NCBI GenBank assembly: GCA_965153455.1
Contig: OZ234496.1
Location: 18,034,304-18,098,303 of the forward strand
Direction of reading: 5' to 3'
Origin: Sphagnum compactum
Lineage: Eukaryota > Bryophyta > Sphagnopsida > Sphagnales
Length of the DNA: 64,000 nt
The translations under genes were made by a program, and so were the position numbers. Numbering within the stretch: position 1 is the first letter of the stretch; the number at the start of each line of letters is the position of its first letter. The notes beneath the pieces were generated by a model. The model saw only the letters and a program-made list of their open reading frames with translations, was not told where the DNA came from and did no database searches. Below, piece by piece: positions 38,521-51,695 of this stretch.

Positions 38521-40985
38521 ACAGTTGAAGGCTCTTGTGATGGAAGGGCTATTTCTGACCTGAGCTGTTGAGCAGGCTGGATGAGGTGGTGGTTGTTTTT
38601 CAGGTCACTGGAGAGATCTCAGGTCAGACTCCTGGCTGTTAACTGCTTAGGCAGGGTTGGAGAGTAATTCTGAGTATCACTAAGGAATTTGGATGTGCTG
38701 AACCTAACAGTTTGTATCTACATGTTAGGCTTGGGTTGTGGTAAATACTGTGGTATGGCTGTAGGACTTCCAACTTTCTGGCTAGTAAGTACTATGTTGC
38801 AGTTGGAGAAAGTTTGTGCAGATAAGTACATTTGCGCAGACTATTATACAGTTATCTAAACCCACTGCCAGGATCTGATGAAGTCAGTGAGGAATTGTTG
38901 CAGTTAGTCACTGCTATTCATGATGAAAGTAATGGTCTGACACTTCCAACATTAGTGCTACACTCAATTCTTGTCATGTTAGTTTGGGTTTTTGCTGAAA
39001 GTGATAGAACAGTTACCTTCAAAGTATTATTGTGGAGTGTCCTCAGCAATCTCAATCTCAACCTTAAGCGAGCTTTCAGGTGAATACGAGAGAGCAGTGA
39101 TACAGCTTTACTCAATGTTGATGACATAACCCTGTTTTTTTTCCAGGGACATGCGATATCTGTCTCTTGCCAGTATCGAGAACAATTGGTTGCTTGCTCC
39201 TTGATCGGATTGAACCTGGAAAACTGTATATATTGATTGTAGAGTGCTAATCCTATGCAAATTTGAGAGCTAGATTAGACCACTCTTTGACCAAAACTTT
39301 AATTTGGCGTATTGTGTATTCTGAGATACTTCTTACCCAGGAAAACATGAATATCTATCTGGGAGGAATGTAGTATACATAGAAGCACAGCAGCTGTGTT
39401 CCATGGACAAATGGCATTGATTCGCCAATGCAGATGATTGTATCATATAGCTAACCGTGTTCTACCTTGTTCTGTACAGTAGTGGTGTATAAATTTTGTG
39501 CAGTCAGGTGATTGATTCTGAAAACTTGTGTATTTGTGACGTTGCGATTATTTGAGTAAAGGTGATTGCAGTGTATTCTGTTAAGGTGTTTCCTTTGTTT
39601 GTCCCTGAAGAAACCCCATGCTTTCAAAGTTTGCTATCTCTTTTTGAGTCACTTTTTTCTTTTTCTTTACTTCTTCCCGAATTTTTTTTTTCTAAAAGAT
39701 GTTAAGATTTTTTATTTTTAAAAAAGGCATGCAATTTATGACAAAACATCACTTTTCTGAGGTTGGGATTTGCATGAAATTCCACACACAAGAAAATGCT
39801 GATCCTGTCTGTTCAATCAAGTGATCAAATCAACTCGAACCCATGGGAATTACCACATTGCAGGCACCAGACCATGTCAGTTTGATTTTGGATGTAGAGC
39901 ACTTGAAGAAATTTCATGTTTTTTTGTTCCATGAAAGTTCAGCTTTTCATACATGAAATTTTGTCCATAAAATTTCATCCATTCCTCCATTGAAAATTCA
40001 TGAATGGCATTTTGGATGACTTCTAATGTGCAAAAAAAGGGAAAAAAAAGAAAAAGTGAATGAACCACATTTCATGGATGAAATACATTTCTAGATTATA
40101 TTTCTTGAATGACCTTTATTTCATCCTAAGATTTCATGAATTTTCATGGATGAACTTCCATCCCAATAGGATGGCTTCAAGTCTACACATCCATGTAAAT
40201 GGATACAAAGAAAACATAAGATTTGAACTCAAACCTTTCAACTTGCTATCAATACGTTCAAAAACTCAATTTGAGGGGAGTTTGAATTTTGAAAGGGCTC
40301 CTGTCAAGCTTCAAACAATCCTCAAGTCAAATGGTTTTTAAATAGAGAGAGAGAAAAATGAAGGAAAAGGGGGGGGGGGGGATGGTCTGATAATTTGGGC
40401 AGAAGATTTAGCAGAACAGAAAATAGAATAAAATCAGGCATTGGACAGCCCAGAAATTTTGAAATTTATGGGCAGCTTGAAGCTCACTTGGGCAGTCCAT
40501 AGGGTGAAGTGGACTTGGCAATTTGGCAAAATAGGTAGCCAAGTAGCAATCTGGCAAAGTGGACTTGAAAACTTGGCAAAATAGCTGAGCAAGTAGGGGT
40601 CAGAAAGGCCCAATATGGGCTACTTTTCAGTGTAAATACTTCACATTGTATTGATATTTACAGGTTAACATATCATGCTAACATATCCACCTTGACCATT
40701 GATGTGACACTTGCTTGTAACAATAGTTATGATTTTTGAAATTTGATAATACCCAATATCAAACTGATGTGGTATTTCATCATGAAATTTTGAGTTCATT
40801 GATCTAGTAGATGGATGGCATTGAGTATTGCAAAATAATGAAAATTCAAAACAAAAAAATATCAACAATACCAACTCTAATACTTGATATTAGGTGTTTT
40901 GGGTCCCATTGTCATGGAACTACAATTGACTATCAAAATGAAGCAATTAAAACCCCAAAACTTGAGTGATGCCTCATAAACACTT
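38521..40985. other. Non-coding stretch with TTCATGAA-type repeats
   Basis: No gene is recognised. Around 39910-40165 the words TTTCATG, TTCATGAA and CATGGATGAA recur many times in both directions. Around 40495-40590 GTGGACTTG...TTGGCAAAATAG blocks repeat with a period near 50 bp. A G run of 12 or more lies at about 40369. Confidence 0.55.
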
Positions 40986-42530
40986 TCATTGTTTTAACAA
41001 GTTCATAGAGTTGAGTTCCTCCACTAAAAGATCCAAGTTTTTCCTCGAAGACCCTCCAAGTTCAATCACCCTTCCTACCATTTTACTTAGCTCCTTCACA
41101 ATTTTCCTCACAATATCATTAGTTCCATCATCAAAAGTTGAACAACCCTTTCAACCTCCTCTGCTCCAACAATCTCTTTCTTGTCAACCACAATTGCAAA
41201 TATTCAAGACCTCAACACAAAACCGAGCATTTAGCACTTGGTCAGCCCAAAGTGGCCATGCAAGCATGGACATACCCATGGAAATGCTTTCCATGATAGA
41301 GTTCCATCCACAATGTGTTAAAAATCCTCCAACAGCTGGATGTGCTAAGATTTGTATTTGTGGTGCCCAAGATGTATAGACCAAACCTCTATCATTTGGT
41401 CTGCTCCATGAAACCTTCTGGAAGGAAGGTTGCAATGTCAGGGGCCAAGTTCCCATCTTCACCCTTTGGGGTCCTTATGACCCAAAGGAAGCGCACACCA
41501 CTAGCTTCAAGCCCCACCGCTAGTTCATTCAGTTGTTTGGTTGGGAGTGTGAATATTGTTCCAAAGCATATGTATAACACAGATGATCTTGGTTGTTGGA
41601 TCAAAAACTGTAAACAATCGTTCTCTTTTGCATCCACTTCGAATAGAGATTTGTCATTGTGGCTTAGGAGGAGAGGCCCAACTATGAGAACTGTGCTAAC
41701 CTGTAAACAAATGCAATATGGTGTTTAGATGACAACTGCATACCACAAGCACCATGCCATTGACCTAATACACTCAACTACAACAATTCCCCAATATCAA
41801 AAATTGGTTACAATAATAGATAGGGGCTTAAAGCAAATACATAATAGGTTAATTAAGGAAAAACACCTATGCTATAGTCAATTCAAAGTATTTTTATCTA
41901 CATTTTTTGATTAGATGCAATTTGTGGGTACATCCCAAATGATTTTCTTCCTTCATATCGAGCTTTCTATAGATCTCATGACAACATAACTGACTCCCAC
42001 TTTGGATTACTTGCTATGAGCTTTTGGTCTACATATATAGGTTAGAAGGGTAGAATTTTGGGCAAGGGACATGGGATAAAGTGTGGTGCTATTGGGAACA
42101 ACTTCTGAAACACATTAGGAGCATGAAAGGGAGCCCACCTGATCTTGTTTTGAATCACTTTGATGAAATTTCTGTGAGCCAGCAATGATTCCAGATTCCA
42201 ACTCATAGACTGTGTTGACGAGCACCATGGTTGCTTCCTTGAGCTTTTTAAAATTAGCAACAAGCTCTTGTACATTTCGCATTGGCAGCTCCCTGCTTGA
42301 AAGGTCCAGGAAGATCAATGGGTAAGAATGGGGGGAAACCGGGAATTTCTAATCGCTCTTGTGCATCTGGTGGAAAGGGCAAGAGGCCTTGATTAAACCA
42401 GTCTATCCCATGCCATGATACTGACAAGGCACGCGCTGCACAGGTGTGAAGGCAATATCTTGGGATTTTGAATGCGTGAGAAGTATCCTGCATCCCCATC
42501 CCCCATTTGAGATATCACTTAGTCGATGCT
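40986..42530 (-). pseudogene. Family-1 UDP-glycosyltransferase pseudogene
   Basis: UGTs move sugar from UDP-sugars to small molecules. Minus-strand pieces in order: MQDTSHAFKIPRYCLHTCAA and FPPDAQERLEIPGFPP (42490-42300), a frameshift near 42290, then ATMVLVNTVYELESGIIAG to a CAG|GTGGGC donor near 42138. An intron follows, with acceptor TTTACAG at about 41705. Next come LIVGPLLLSHNDKSLFEVD, SSVLYICFGTIFTLPTKQL and [13 protein letters not shown]. Another frameshift near 41400 precedes the PSPG box ([37 protein letters not shown]). After more shifts the natural C-terminus reads LGGSSRKNLDLLVEELN to TGA at 40986. The N-terminal acceptor-binding part upstream of about 42530 is missing. Kept introns exclude a retrocopy. 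Confidence 0.9.
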
Positions 42531-42828
42531 TGAAGGTTAAGATCAAAGGAAAGCTTTAGAAGATGGAAAGTGAAGAATCCAAAAGTACATCAAAGAGCAG
42601 GTTTGCTAGCAAGGGGCTATGAGTGTACCTCCACTCAAAAGAAGTTGCTATTACTACAACATAGGAGGTGGAGTAGGCGTTCCATATTCCCATGATGATT
42701 AGGTTGCGAGAAAGTTGAAACCTGAGACTCAAGAGTTTGAAAACTCACAAAAATCTTGAATATCATTTTAAAAACTCTACATTGTTTATGCTTCTGATCT
42801 AACACATGCAATTTAAATGTTAGGACCA

Positions 42829-42943
42829 AATGTTGGCTGATTATTGCTTTTTGGCAATAACCAGCTGAGTAGGTTATCAAAAAAACGTTTTGAAGTTTAG
42901 ACCACAGTCCGTGATTGCCAAAAAGCAATAACCAGCCAACATT
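42829..42943. mobile_element. Small fold-back element, 30-bp arms
   Basis: The left arm 42829-42858 (AATGTTGGCTGATTATTGCT and on to TTGGCAAT) and right arm 42914-42943 are inverted copies with one mismatch in 30, with about 55 bp between. A third partial copy of GGTTATTGCCAAAAAG follows at 42944-42959, so the locus may be compound. No coding potential. Confidence 0.75.
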
Positions 42944-43050
42944 GGTTATTGCCAAAAAGAACCAAATTGACTAATTCTCATGCTGAATCGGCCATTCAGC
43001 ATGGGTGCTGATTCTGTAGACCCAACAACCGCTACCGCCAAGGAGCAGCC

Positions 43051-43169
43051 AGGGTTTGGTTGATTCTAACTCCTAGTGAGCTTGATTCTGGCTGCTAACT
43101 CGCTGGTGGCCGTGCCTTGCCAAGCTCAGCCACAGGGTTGCTACTAGGAGCTGGAATTAACCAAACCCT
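43051..43169. mobile_element. Second fold-back element beside the first
   Basis: AGGGTTTGGTTGATTC then TAACTCCTAGT at 43051-43077 is mirrored by CTAGGAGCTGGAATTAACC then AAACCCT at 43143-43169, arms of about 27 bp with about four mismatches and a loop near 65 bp. It lies about 110 bp from the previous hairpin but shares no arm sequence with it, so they look like separate insertions. Confidence 0.65.
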
Positions 43170-43528
43170 GCCAAGCTCTCTTGTAAGTAATACAAACTCC
43201 CACAATAGAATTAATGGATTTTAAGATGTTGCAATATGGGGTACCTGGGTCCAGTTCAAAAGCATGTCGGAGATGATGCACACAGGAGGGCTAAACCGAA
43301 AACTTCAAATGTCAACAATTCCTTTTGTTTGGCATGTGAAGGATGGAGTCCATCTAACCTAGGTAGAGGTTGATGTTTTAACGAAGGGTGGATTTTGTCT
43401 TGCTCCAAAACACAACACTCCATCAATGCATGCTCTAGATCATGGCTTGATCACATGTAGCATCGTGTTATAGAGGATCATTCTATTAGACATAATTGAG
43501 TTCATATTCATCGTTGTAAATCACTTAG

Positions 43529-43975
43529 GTGAGATATTGGGCTTGTTTTGCATTCACATTACAAACAAATGCATTTGTAGTGGGGTATGATGATGTGCCA
43601 GTACCAAGGTGTGGTAAGGTGTACAAAATTAAGAATGCAGGATTAATGGTAGAAGGTGCAGTGTATAATGTTTCAATCAAGCAATACCATGATGCACATG
43701 TTTTGATAATGAAGTTAGGAACTCTACCAAGACAAAATGATGGGTTCCTTGCAAAGCATTTATACCAGGTTTACAATAATGTCTTGAATACTATAGAATA
43801 TTACACCCATCAATCAACCCTTAATCAAAATGAGGTAATGGACATGCTAAAAAATGTGACCCCAAGCCATGATGGGATGTTTTCAATGTGGTTAAGCTTA
43901 AAAGGATCTTTGGAAATAAAACTATGTAAGACCTGTGAAACAAACACATGTGTCTATGTTTGGACCCTAGTGTGA
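43529..43975 (+). CDS. Open frame of 148 codons, unknown
   Basis: The frame reads like a protein (VVGYDDVPVPRCGKVYKIKN, YHDAHVLIMKLGTLPRQND, LNTIEYYTHQSTLNQNEVMD) with ordinary composition, no low complexity and no obvious membrane helix. I do not recognise a family. The frame has no supporting upstream exon, and the stretch around it is repeat-derived, so it may be a transposon-borne fragment or chance. Confidence 0.25.
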   Translation: MRYWACFAFTLQTNAFVVGYDDVPVPRCGKVYKIKNAGLMVEGAVYNVSIKQYHDAHVLIMKLGTLPRQNDGFLAKHLYQVYNNVLNTIEYYTHQSTLNQNEVMDMLKNVTPSHDGMFSMWLSLKGSLEIKLCKTCETNTCVYVWTLV

Positions 43976-44798
43976 ACTGTTGAAAGGAATTTTGCAAATT
44001 AAAAAAATCCATGAAAGGCTGGTAATGTGCGTTTGCACCACCACAAGGGCTTAAATCAAGGTAGTAAGAAACAAGGGCTTGTGGGAACCCCCTCAAACAT
44101 AATGCAAGTGTGTAGAGGAATTTTTTGAACCTCAATAAAATTCAATGCCGAAATGTTGCAATTGCATAATAGCCAAAATCCAACAATTACTACCCAAGGG
44201 GCATGTGTGAAAACCCCAAAACCAAGGCCAAAAAAAACCTTCACATGGGCTATTTGCCCATTTCTAGTTATACTTTTGAGAGGTGAAAAAATCTTTGCAT
44301 ATATATATATGTCTTTGCATGGTTAAATGGAGCGGCTGCTAGAACAATACCATCTGAGCATGACATGGCAATGACATGTCTACCACGTGGCAATTTGTCA
44401 ACATGGAAAAACCCTATTGGACCCTATGTTTGCCATCTGGGTGCTGGTACTTGGGTGTGGGAACGTGGGTGCTAGAACCCTACACATTATAATTAATTGG
44501 CCATGAAATTTGATTTTTTTAAATTTATCAAACTTTAATTTTATTTCTTTTGTAATAAGTTCTTCTTCAGAGTTTCCATTTGGAACCAATAAAGGCTTTT
44601 TTTTCCCATTGTTCTTGTCATTTTGTCCTTTCTGTTTTGTTGAAACTACTAGTTGAAAGAAATGGTGCAACCCTGCAAAACTTTTTCCATTTGATTTGGC
44701 ACCATTACACATAAAGCCTTGTGTGTTCCCATGTTCCCATGGAAATATTACGAAACAGGAAAGAAGCAAGGAAATAAAATGAAAATTGTTTATGTAAA
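43976..44798. other. Non-coding stretch, no gene seen
   Basis: Short frames only. ATATATATAT lies near 44300. GACATGGCAATGACATG near 44360 is a short direct repeat. Confidence 0.4.
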
Positions 44799-44904
44799 GG
44801 GAGGTTCCAGTATTCATGCATTCTCCTGAGGTTTGGGAACTCCCTCAGGCTCGTGCCCTCGGGTGCCCCTCCCTCAAGAGAACGCACTCGCACTGGAACC
44901 TCCC
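44799..44904. mobile_element. Fold-back element, GGGAGGTTCCAGT termini
   Basis: GGGAGGTTCCAGT at 44799-44811 and its exact complement ACTGGAACCTCCC at 44892-44904 bound a 106 bp element. Inside, CCTGAGG and CCTCAGG form a second short stem. It is GC-rich compared with its flanks. No coding sequence. Confidence 0.7.
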
Positions 44905-46590
44905 CTAGGACATAATGGTCTTTCAATTACTTTATTGTCATGCCCTTTTGTAGATCCTCAGTTGATTGATATTGCTCCTTTTTAAAGTCAATTTGTGGTA
45001 GATGAGAGCTTTTTTTTGTCTTAGGTCTTCTTTGTTATCATCTATTGTCATTTTGTGGCCATGAGTCCTCTTTGCATAGTGTCTTTACTTGATTTATTTT
45101 TTATTGTGCGCTTTTGTTTTTTCTTGCGGTTGTGTTTCATGTGTTCTCATTTGCCTTGTACTTTTATTGGATGGGTTCCAATCCTTGATTTTTATTTACA
45201 GGGTTTTTTTCCTTTTTAAAGGACTCCCCAAATCAAATATGTTTGAATTATTGCAATCAAACAATATAGTACCTTGGCAGCTTGGATATCAATTTATATT
45301 ATTTTCAAAAAGGTTGAAAGTGTCAATAAAACATTTCAAAGAACAAAAATTTTGTGAAGGAAAGTATTGAATCTTCAAGAATATTTTATTTGTTGAATTG
45401 TTTTTAAAAAAATTAATCATTCACCCAAACATATGTTAAAGTCGCCATGGTAATGCAATAACTTGACCATTCAAAAGCATTTCCTTGTATGAGTGGCCAA
45501 CAATATTGTGAGATGCTAAACTGATGGTCGCAAAATAATATTATGCAATTTAAGGTTTATGGTTTTATGCGAGATGGTTTATTGGTTTTGCAGTTATTAC
45601 CCAATGTTATAAGTTTTATATGTTTTCACTTAATGGATCAATTCCAACCAAATTGGAAAAGCTTGGCTTTTTCATGTGGTTTTAAAAAATGATTAAATGA
45701 CAAATCTTGTGGGTAATTAACATTGGCAAATTCACCTTCGAAAAGATATTGGTATTGGCCAATTTCCACATGAAACCACCTTAGGGGGAAGAGAGGGCTG
45801 GGAGGGGAACTAAGGTGGGTTAGAAATTTGAGAAGTAAATATATTCATCTATGAAAAAAGAGTAACTTACAAATACTTCCAAAAAATACTAAGCCTTCTT
45901 CATTGCAATTCATAGATCAATAGCTTAATATTATTTCATATTTCCTTAATTATTGAGTCTCCCTAAATTGTTAGATATGCCAATAGCAAGCACCTGGGTA
46001 CTAGACCCAACAACAACAGAATTTAGAACCACCTTCTTTTCAAAACCTACATGCAACCAGCATTAGCTAGAATTTAAGAAGATTTTGAACATGTGGCCCA
46101 TTACACAAGAAAGATGCACATTGTGGCAAAAATAATTGCATCCCATTTCCTTGTGAAAAAAGCCTTGGGTGAACCAGCACTCACAGTGGTACCATGGTAA
46201 AGCCCCAAAATTCATTTAAATTGCTTCTAAATCTTATAAATATCCAATGCTTAGACTAAATCAGGGTCTTTGAATCCAGATCTAGCATTTTTCTTGGGTT
46301 TAATTTGGCCACCAAGAGGCCTCACTCAATAAGGTGAAGGTATCACAACTAGCCTAATTTATCAGATAATTAGGGTTAATTAAGATTCATGACGGATATT
46401 ATCCCACATAGCCCACATCTCTCTTCCCAAATGTTACACCCATGAGGCAACGATCAGTTACTAAACTCACCAATGCTAGCACCCAAACTCACACAAATAT
46501 GGACATGTGTAAGGATCAAAGTTAGGGTATTGCTTCAGAAGCATTGGGTTCAATTTCTTGGGTTCAATCTGGCCTGTTTTTTTTCTGGGC
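44905..46590. other. Non-coding stretch, no gene seen
   Basis: AT-rich with short frames. The part from about 46400 is immediately downstream of the receptor kinase and may hold its 3' untranslated region or a further exon. Confidence 0.4.
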
Positions 46591-46592
46591 TT

Positions 46593-49532
46593 TCACCTAA
46601 CCATCCATTCAACAGGGAATTTTTCAGCACCACGCTCGGGGACTGTGGACCAGCGTAATATTACCCAGAAGTCGAGAGTCTTAACTGCCTCATTCCAGTC
46701 ACGCCATATGGTTTCTTCCTCGCGCACACTAAACCTTCCCTCTGAACTCAGTCTATGAATCAATGCTATTTGCATTTTCTTTGTCTGCACTCGCACATCT
46801 CGCACTACACCAACAAAGTCACCTTCCTTTCCACGTAACAGAACCACATCCCCCTTCACTGGCCATGGCGGAATGTATTTTGGGTTCAGGCCTATGGAGT
46901 GAGCTCCAGGTATCCTCTGCTGCCTACTTACATGTTTGGACATACACGCTGCTGGAGGAAGAAGTGGCCCCGGCCTGTTGATGGCTGCTGCTGCTGGAGG
47001 CTCCTCTGTTTCTTCAAGTGCTACAGGAGGCAAAACCTTGATGGAAATCCTTGGGGATTCCAAAACTTGGGGTGATTCCATCACTCTTGGCGATTCTGTG
47101 ACTTTGGGTGATTCCATCGCTCTTGGTGATTCCATGACTTGTGGTGATTCAATAGGGACACGAGAATTAATTGCAGGCCGAAAAGCTTCCACCTGTTGAG
47201 CAGTGGTGGCATCAATGTCACTCATGCTAGCAGCAAAAGCTGAGACAAGGCGACGTGGGGGCTGGATTGCACTCTGGTTTGCATTTAATGCCTCTGGCTC
47301 CACATGGCCCTGCAGCATGTGAACTACTCGGCTCATTGGGGGTCGTAATGCAGGATCATCTTGGATGCAGAGCAGTGCAATGTGGATAGCACGCACTGCA
47401 TCCTTCTTGTGGAAATACTCCACTTCCTCCACGTGCAACCGCTTGTCCAAAAGCTCCATGGTACGACCTTCACCCACGAGCTTGTATGCCCATGCTGGGA
47501 AGTACCACTGTTCTTTGCCAAGCGAGAAATTTGTGTTCTCCCGACCACTGATTAGTTCCAGCAACACCATGCCAAAACTGTAAACATCAGTTTTTGCAGT
47601 GACTGCTGCATGGGGTAGCAACCACTCAGGGGCAAGATAACCAGGTGTGCCTCGCATACTTGTCACCACCCTGCTCTGCTCCCTATCCATCAACTTAGCC
47701 AGCCCAAAATCTGACAGCTGCACAAAATCCACCACTAATGAACAAAACCAGAAATCTCTCATTTTCCCAGAAACCATCAACAGCAACATTCATGTATACA
47801 GACATCATCCCCTGCCCACCAACAGATTTCCACCAGCTCCTAATGGTGTACAGAGGTACAGACAGGAACAGTATAACTGGTCAATCAAACAGACAAAGAT
47901 GGAAAACCTCATTTGACAAACAGGTGAAAACCTAAACCCTAAATCGCAAAAAGCAAATCACAAACAAGGGATGGTGACAAACCTTGGGACAGAACTGATG
48001 ATCAAGTAGGATGTTCTCGGGCTTCACATCCAAGTGAATGATATGGTCACTGCACTCTTCATGAAGATACGACAGGGCTCTTGCAGTGCCAAGGGCAATG
48101 TTGAGACGTTGTTCCCAATCCAGCTGCTTCTCACCCTGCTTTCTTTTGAAGAGCCAGCTATCAAGACTTCCATTCGCCATGAACTCGTACACCAAAAGGC
48201 GGTGTGAGCCTTCAGAGCAGAAACCATGGAGACGCACAAGATTAAGGTGACGAATGGCACCCATAGATGCTACCTCAGCTCTGAACTGCTTCTCTCCTTG
48301 TACAGAGGCCTTCTCAAGCACTTTCACAGCAACACGTGAGCCATTTGGCAATGAACCTTCGTACACAGACCCAAATGCACCATCGCCCAATTTCCGACCA
48401 AAGTTCTTGGTGGCCTTTTGTAACTTTGAATAAGAGAAACGTGGTGGCAAACTAGGAACAGATTCCAAAAAATCAGCTGCAGGTTCCTTTGTACCATGTG
48501 CACATAGCATGAGCACCATCACCACTCCAGTCACACTCACAAATGCCCCCATCATGATAATTAGCCACCTCCTCTGCGCCCATCCGCACCCATGCCTAAA
48601 TAACCTTCCAGAGGACAATGTGCACCCATCAAGAGCTATTGAGAATTCAGGGAGTTTGCAAACTCACAAGACTGCAACTGATGCTAATGAAAAAGAAAAC
48701 AAAAAAACAAGGCTTCATCACTGTTTGCATCAGTCATCAGAAGTGCACAAAATGCTCCAAATCTGGAAGAGAAAATTTTGCAAGTTCAACAGCTGCAACA
48801 CAAAAAATAATGGAAAAGAAAAAAGAAGTGAAAAAATCAGAAGTACACAAAACAGAAACTCACAAACCGAATATGCCAAATCTGGAAGAGAGGCATTTGC
48901 AAAAGTTCAACAGCTAGTTGCAACACAAAAACACCAAATGGATGGAGAAGAAGAAAAGGTGTAGGTCTCACACAACAATTCCATGCGTCCTCTTGACATT
49001 GGAAGCCAGGGAGTGGCCTGATGCACCTCCAATGCTCACCTGCAACATACCCCATTCATTGATCATCATGGCACTTACCCCCCATCCCCCCCATGCACAA
49101 AACCTTTGAACCCTAACCCTAAACCCCTCAGGAAAAATGCAATAACCTCGAGGAGAAAAAAAGAGATAGCGAGAGAGAGAGAGAGAGAGAGATGGGAGCT
49201 TGGACAGAATGCTGGGAGCGAGGTGTGCTTACCAGTAAGGATCTTCGACCAAGTCGAATCGGCACATTTGCGGGAGACCCCAGCTCTCGTGATTTTCCTC
49301 GCAACCTAAGACTACTCCCGTTGTATTCAACCAAATGCACCGAGAGAAGCTCCAAGTTCTTACCCCGAATGAAGTGCTCACCAGTTGTATCCCTTCTAGA
49401 TCCGCGCACAGGAACTTCAGGAGCACATTCGGCGACATGCAGCTGAAGAAATAAGAGCAGTAGCAGAAGCAACCCATGAACCAAAACAAAGTGCTTGCAC
49501 ACAAAATGCCTCATCCTCCAACTCTTCATCAT
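46593..49532 (-). CDS. Receptor-like kinase, no recognised ectodomain, KOW/Tudor-like tail
   Basis: Exons 49532-49233, 49039-48972, 48595-47983 and 47717-46593 join in one frame to 701 residues; exon 2 borders are least certain. Residues 1-26 are a signal peptide with a Leu run. About 100 residues without a known domain follow, then a membrane helix (about 133-154) and a kinase domain: LGDGAFGSVYEG, catalytic AVK Lys about 214, HLDVKPENILLD, DFGLAKLMDREQS, GTPGYLAPEWL. HLD instead of HRD makes it a non-RD kinase, and the sequence is closest to SD2-5-type G-lectin kinases, but no lectin, EGF or PAN domain is present. After the kinase comes a repeat of (V/M)xESP(Q/R/K) and a segment KGDVVLLRGKEGDFVGVVRDV resembling a KOW or Tudor SH3-like fold. 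A good donor (CTTCTGG|GTAATA) near 46663 could splice to another 3' exon. It probably acts at the plasma membrane. Confidence 0.85.
47049..47150 (-). repeat. 21-bp coding repeat for ESP motif
   Basis: GATTCCAT(G/C)AC-type blocks repeat at about 18-21 bp and encode successive SPRxxE units in the receptor kinase tail. Copies differ at single bases. The repeat gives a Ser-Pro-rich linker that could be a phosphorylation target. Confidence 0.8.
49165..49192 (+). repeat. (GA)n in intron 1 of the kinase gene
   Basis: A run of about 12 GA units lies in the first intron, about 40 bp inside the donor. GA repeats near plant gene starts can bind BBR/BPC proteins; that role here is only a possibility. 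Confidence 0.7.
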
Positions 49533-50670
49533 CCCCTCTCCTCCTTCCCTTTGCAACCTTCCTAAACTCTCAGCTACCTAGCCACCACAACCTCTATACC
49601 CTCATGAATCTCACACACTCTTTTCTTCTTCAATTGTTGTTGAATCTTCTCTAAAACAGCAGCAATCCTTCCAGAATTCGCAGCACCCAACTCCCCGAAA
49701 ACCCTTCTTCTACAACTTCATGGTTCCTGAAGCTGCAAAGCCTGGCTATATCCTCAAGACACGCAAGACTTCCCACTCACTCCCCTCACACTCCCTCTCT
49801 CCCCCCTCCCCCCACAAACTTGCACACACGAATCAAAACACTAGGAAAAAAACAGCTGCAATCTTTCTTACACCCCCAGAAAATCCCTCACAAGCGCTAT
49901 AACTTGGCGAGACAAAAACCCCTTTAAAACAACGACAATGACAGCCAGCCATCGAGAGAAGACGGAGGCAATAACGACAACAATTGATTCCGCGATGAAG
50001 AAGAAGAAGAAGAAGAGGATAAAAACAAAGAGGAAGCGGAGCGGCAGCAGCTGTCAATGAGAAAGGAAGAATCAGGCAGAACTATGCACCTATGTCCACA
50101 TATAACTTTGGGGTCAGATGTTTTCTTTTGGGCGAATTCTCGCTCTGTGACAAATAGATTAAAGAAATCTGGTGCAAAGTAGAGATATCCGCTGTCTTCA
50201 CCCTGTCTTTGGGCCTGCTTTCACCCCCTAACTCCTCTCTTAGTGGTATCCGTAAAGTGAGGAAATTTTATTAAATCTCAGTATGAAATGCTGAAACTCA
50301 GTACGAACTGCTGCTGAATCTCAGCATTTAATGCACAAGGTTCAAGAGGAATTATAGTAGATGTACAGGTAGGAGTAGTGAAAATCTATTTAGCAGAAGT
50401 GGAGGCGCTCAGGAAAAAAGAAAGACAGGGTGAAACTCAGGAACCATATGCTAATGTACTTTTTTGCAGGTTTTTTTAAATCTCACCATGTGTATGACGA
50501 AACTCAGGGTACTGGTGTTGTCTTTTCCTGACTTTACGGGTTGTCAGGTTTCAGCTGTGCCTTCCATCCAACATGGGGAATACTAGCCTACTTCTTCTTC
50601 TTTTCAGTTTCTTCTCTGATCCTGGCTAAATTACTCTTTTTTCATGGGTACTCTCTGTTGAGGTATCATT
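49533..50670. other. Upstream region of the receptor kinase
   Basis: No gene is seen. C/T-rich blocks at 49770-49815 and a (GAA)n run at 49995-50020 fit a plant 5' untranslated or promoter region. CTCAGTA(T/C)GAA(A/C)TGCTG blocks recur around 50276-50335. Confidence 0.5.
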
Positions 50671-50673
50671 TGT

Positions 50674-50970
50674 TGGCCTTGCCTTGGTAGGCAAGGATAT
50701 TGTGTTTAGATTCATTATAGGGTATAGTAGCCTAATGGATTTTGGTCCCTAGGTAATAGGTCTAATTTTTTTTATGTGAGGATTTTTGAAAATGATTATT
50801 TTGGTTTGTTTAAAGTTGAGATTAGTTATAGAGTTATGATATCTCGAAAGATTTTGGTTTCTTTTAAAGGATTTTCTTTGAAGATTATATTTTTGCATAG
50901 TGAAATATTTGAATTTTCATATAATTCTTCTTTTGCCTTAATTTACTTTTCAATGTAAATGGCAAGGCCA
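50674..50970 (+). mobile_element. MITE family B, copy 1
   Basis: Bounded by TGGCCTTGCC and its inverse GGCAAGGCCA. The body (for example TTTTGGTCCCTAGGTAATAG, ATATCTCGAAAGATTTTGG, TTCTTCTTTTGCCTTAA) is matched in reverse by 53702-53980. No coding capacity. The terminal repeat is about 10 bp. Confidence 0.85.
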
Positions 50971-51589
50971 CAGTGTGACAGACCCCTTGTTTAATCGGTT
51001 GACTGATTGTGTATTATGCCACAAGTAAACAAACTTGCAGTTCATGTTCAGCATACAGCGACAAACAAACAAACAACAACTCTACTTTCTATTGCGCAGG
51101 GACAAATAAACAAACGTGTCCTTTTGCTCATTTAGAATGACAATTACATGTAGTGTAATGGAGCGCCCGCCCAAGGGGGAGGTTTTGAGGGGTGCTTACT
51201 TTTGGAACTCTCTCACTCTGAGTGCTTTACTGAACAGAAAAATTGACATGATTTTAATTTAAACTGTTTTTCCTGTGATACCCATCAAGCATCGTTTTCC
51301 CTCCTTGCAAGCAAGCATTTTGTTATCCAAAATGTCTCACGAGATTTTATGCTTTATAAGCGTACCTCCAAATACACTACGAAAAATCTTGGACATTTGT
51401 ACTAGACTTTTAAGATCCTGAGTAAGATCTCAACCCGGTGGATTCAAGTCACTTGAATCCGAAACCTGAGTCTTCACAGGGAAGACTCAAAGATGTAAAA
51501 TAAAATGGAAGCTCTCCCACCACAATACATTGGCCAAGAGGGGAGGACTGAGCCTGGCTCTTTTTTTGGGAGGACTTTGGGCAAAACAT

Positions 51590-51695
51590 ATTGGATTAAA
51601 GCGAGGTGCTGTAGGGAACACCTCTGGGGAACACTTTGGGAACATATTGAGAACCTGATGGGAACCCATTGGGAACATTTTGGGAGCAAAGGAAA
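51590..51695 (+). repeat. Degenerate GGGAACA repeat
   Basis: GGGAACACC, GGGGAACAC, GGGAACATA, GAGAACCTG, GGGAACCCA and GGGAACATT follow one another at about 14-18 bp spacing. Open frames on both strands are by-products. Confidence 0.75.
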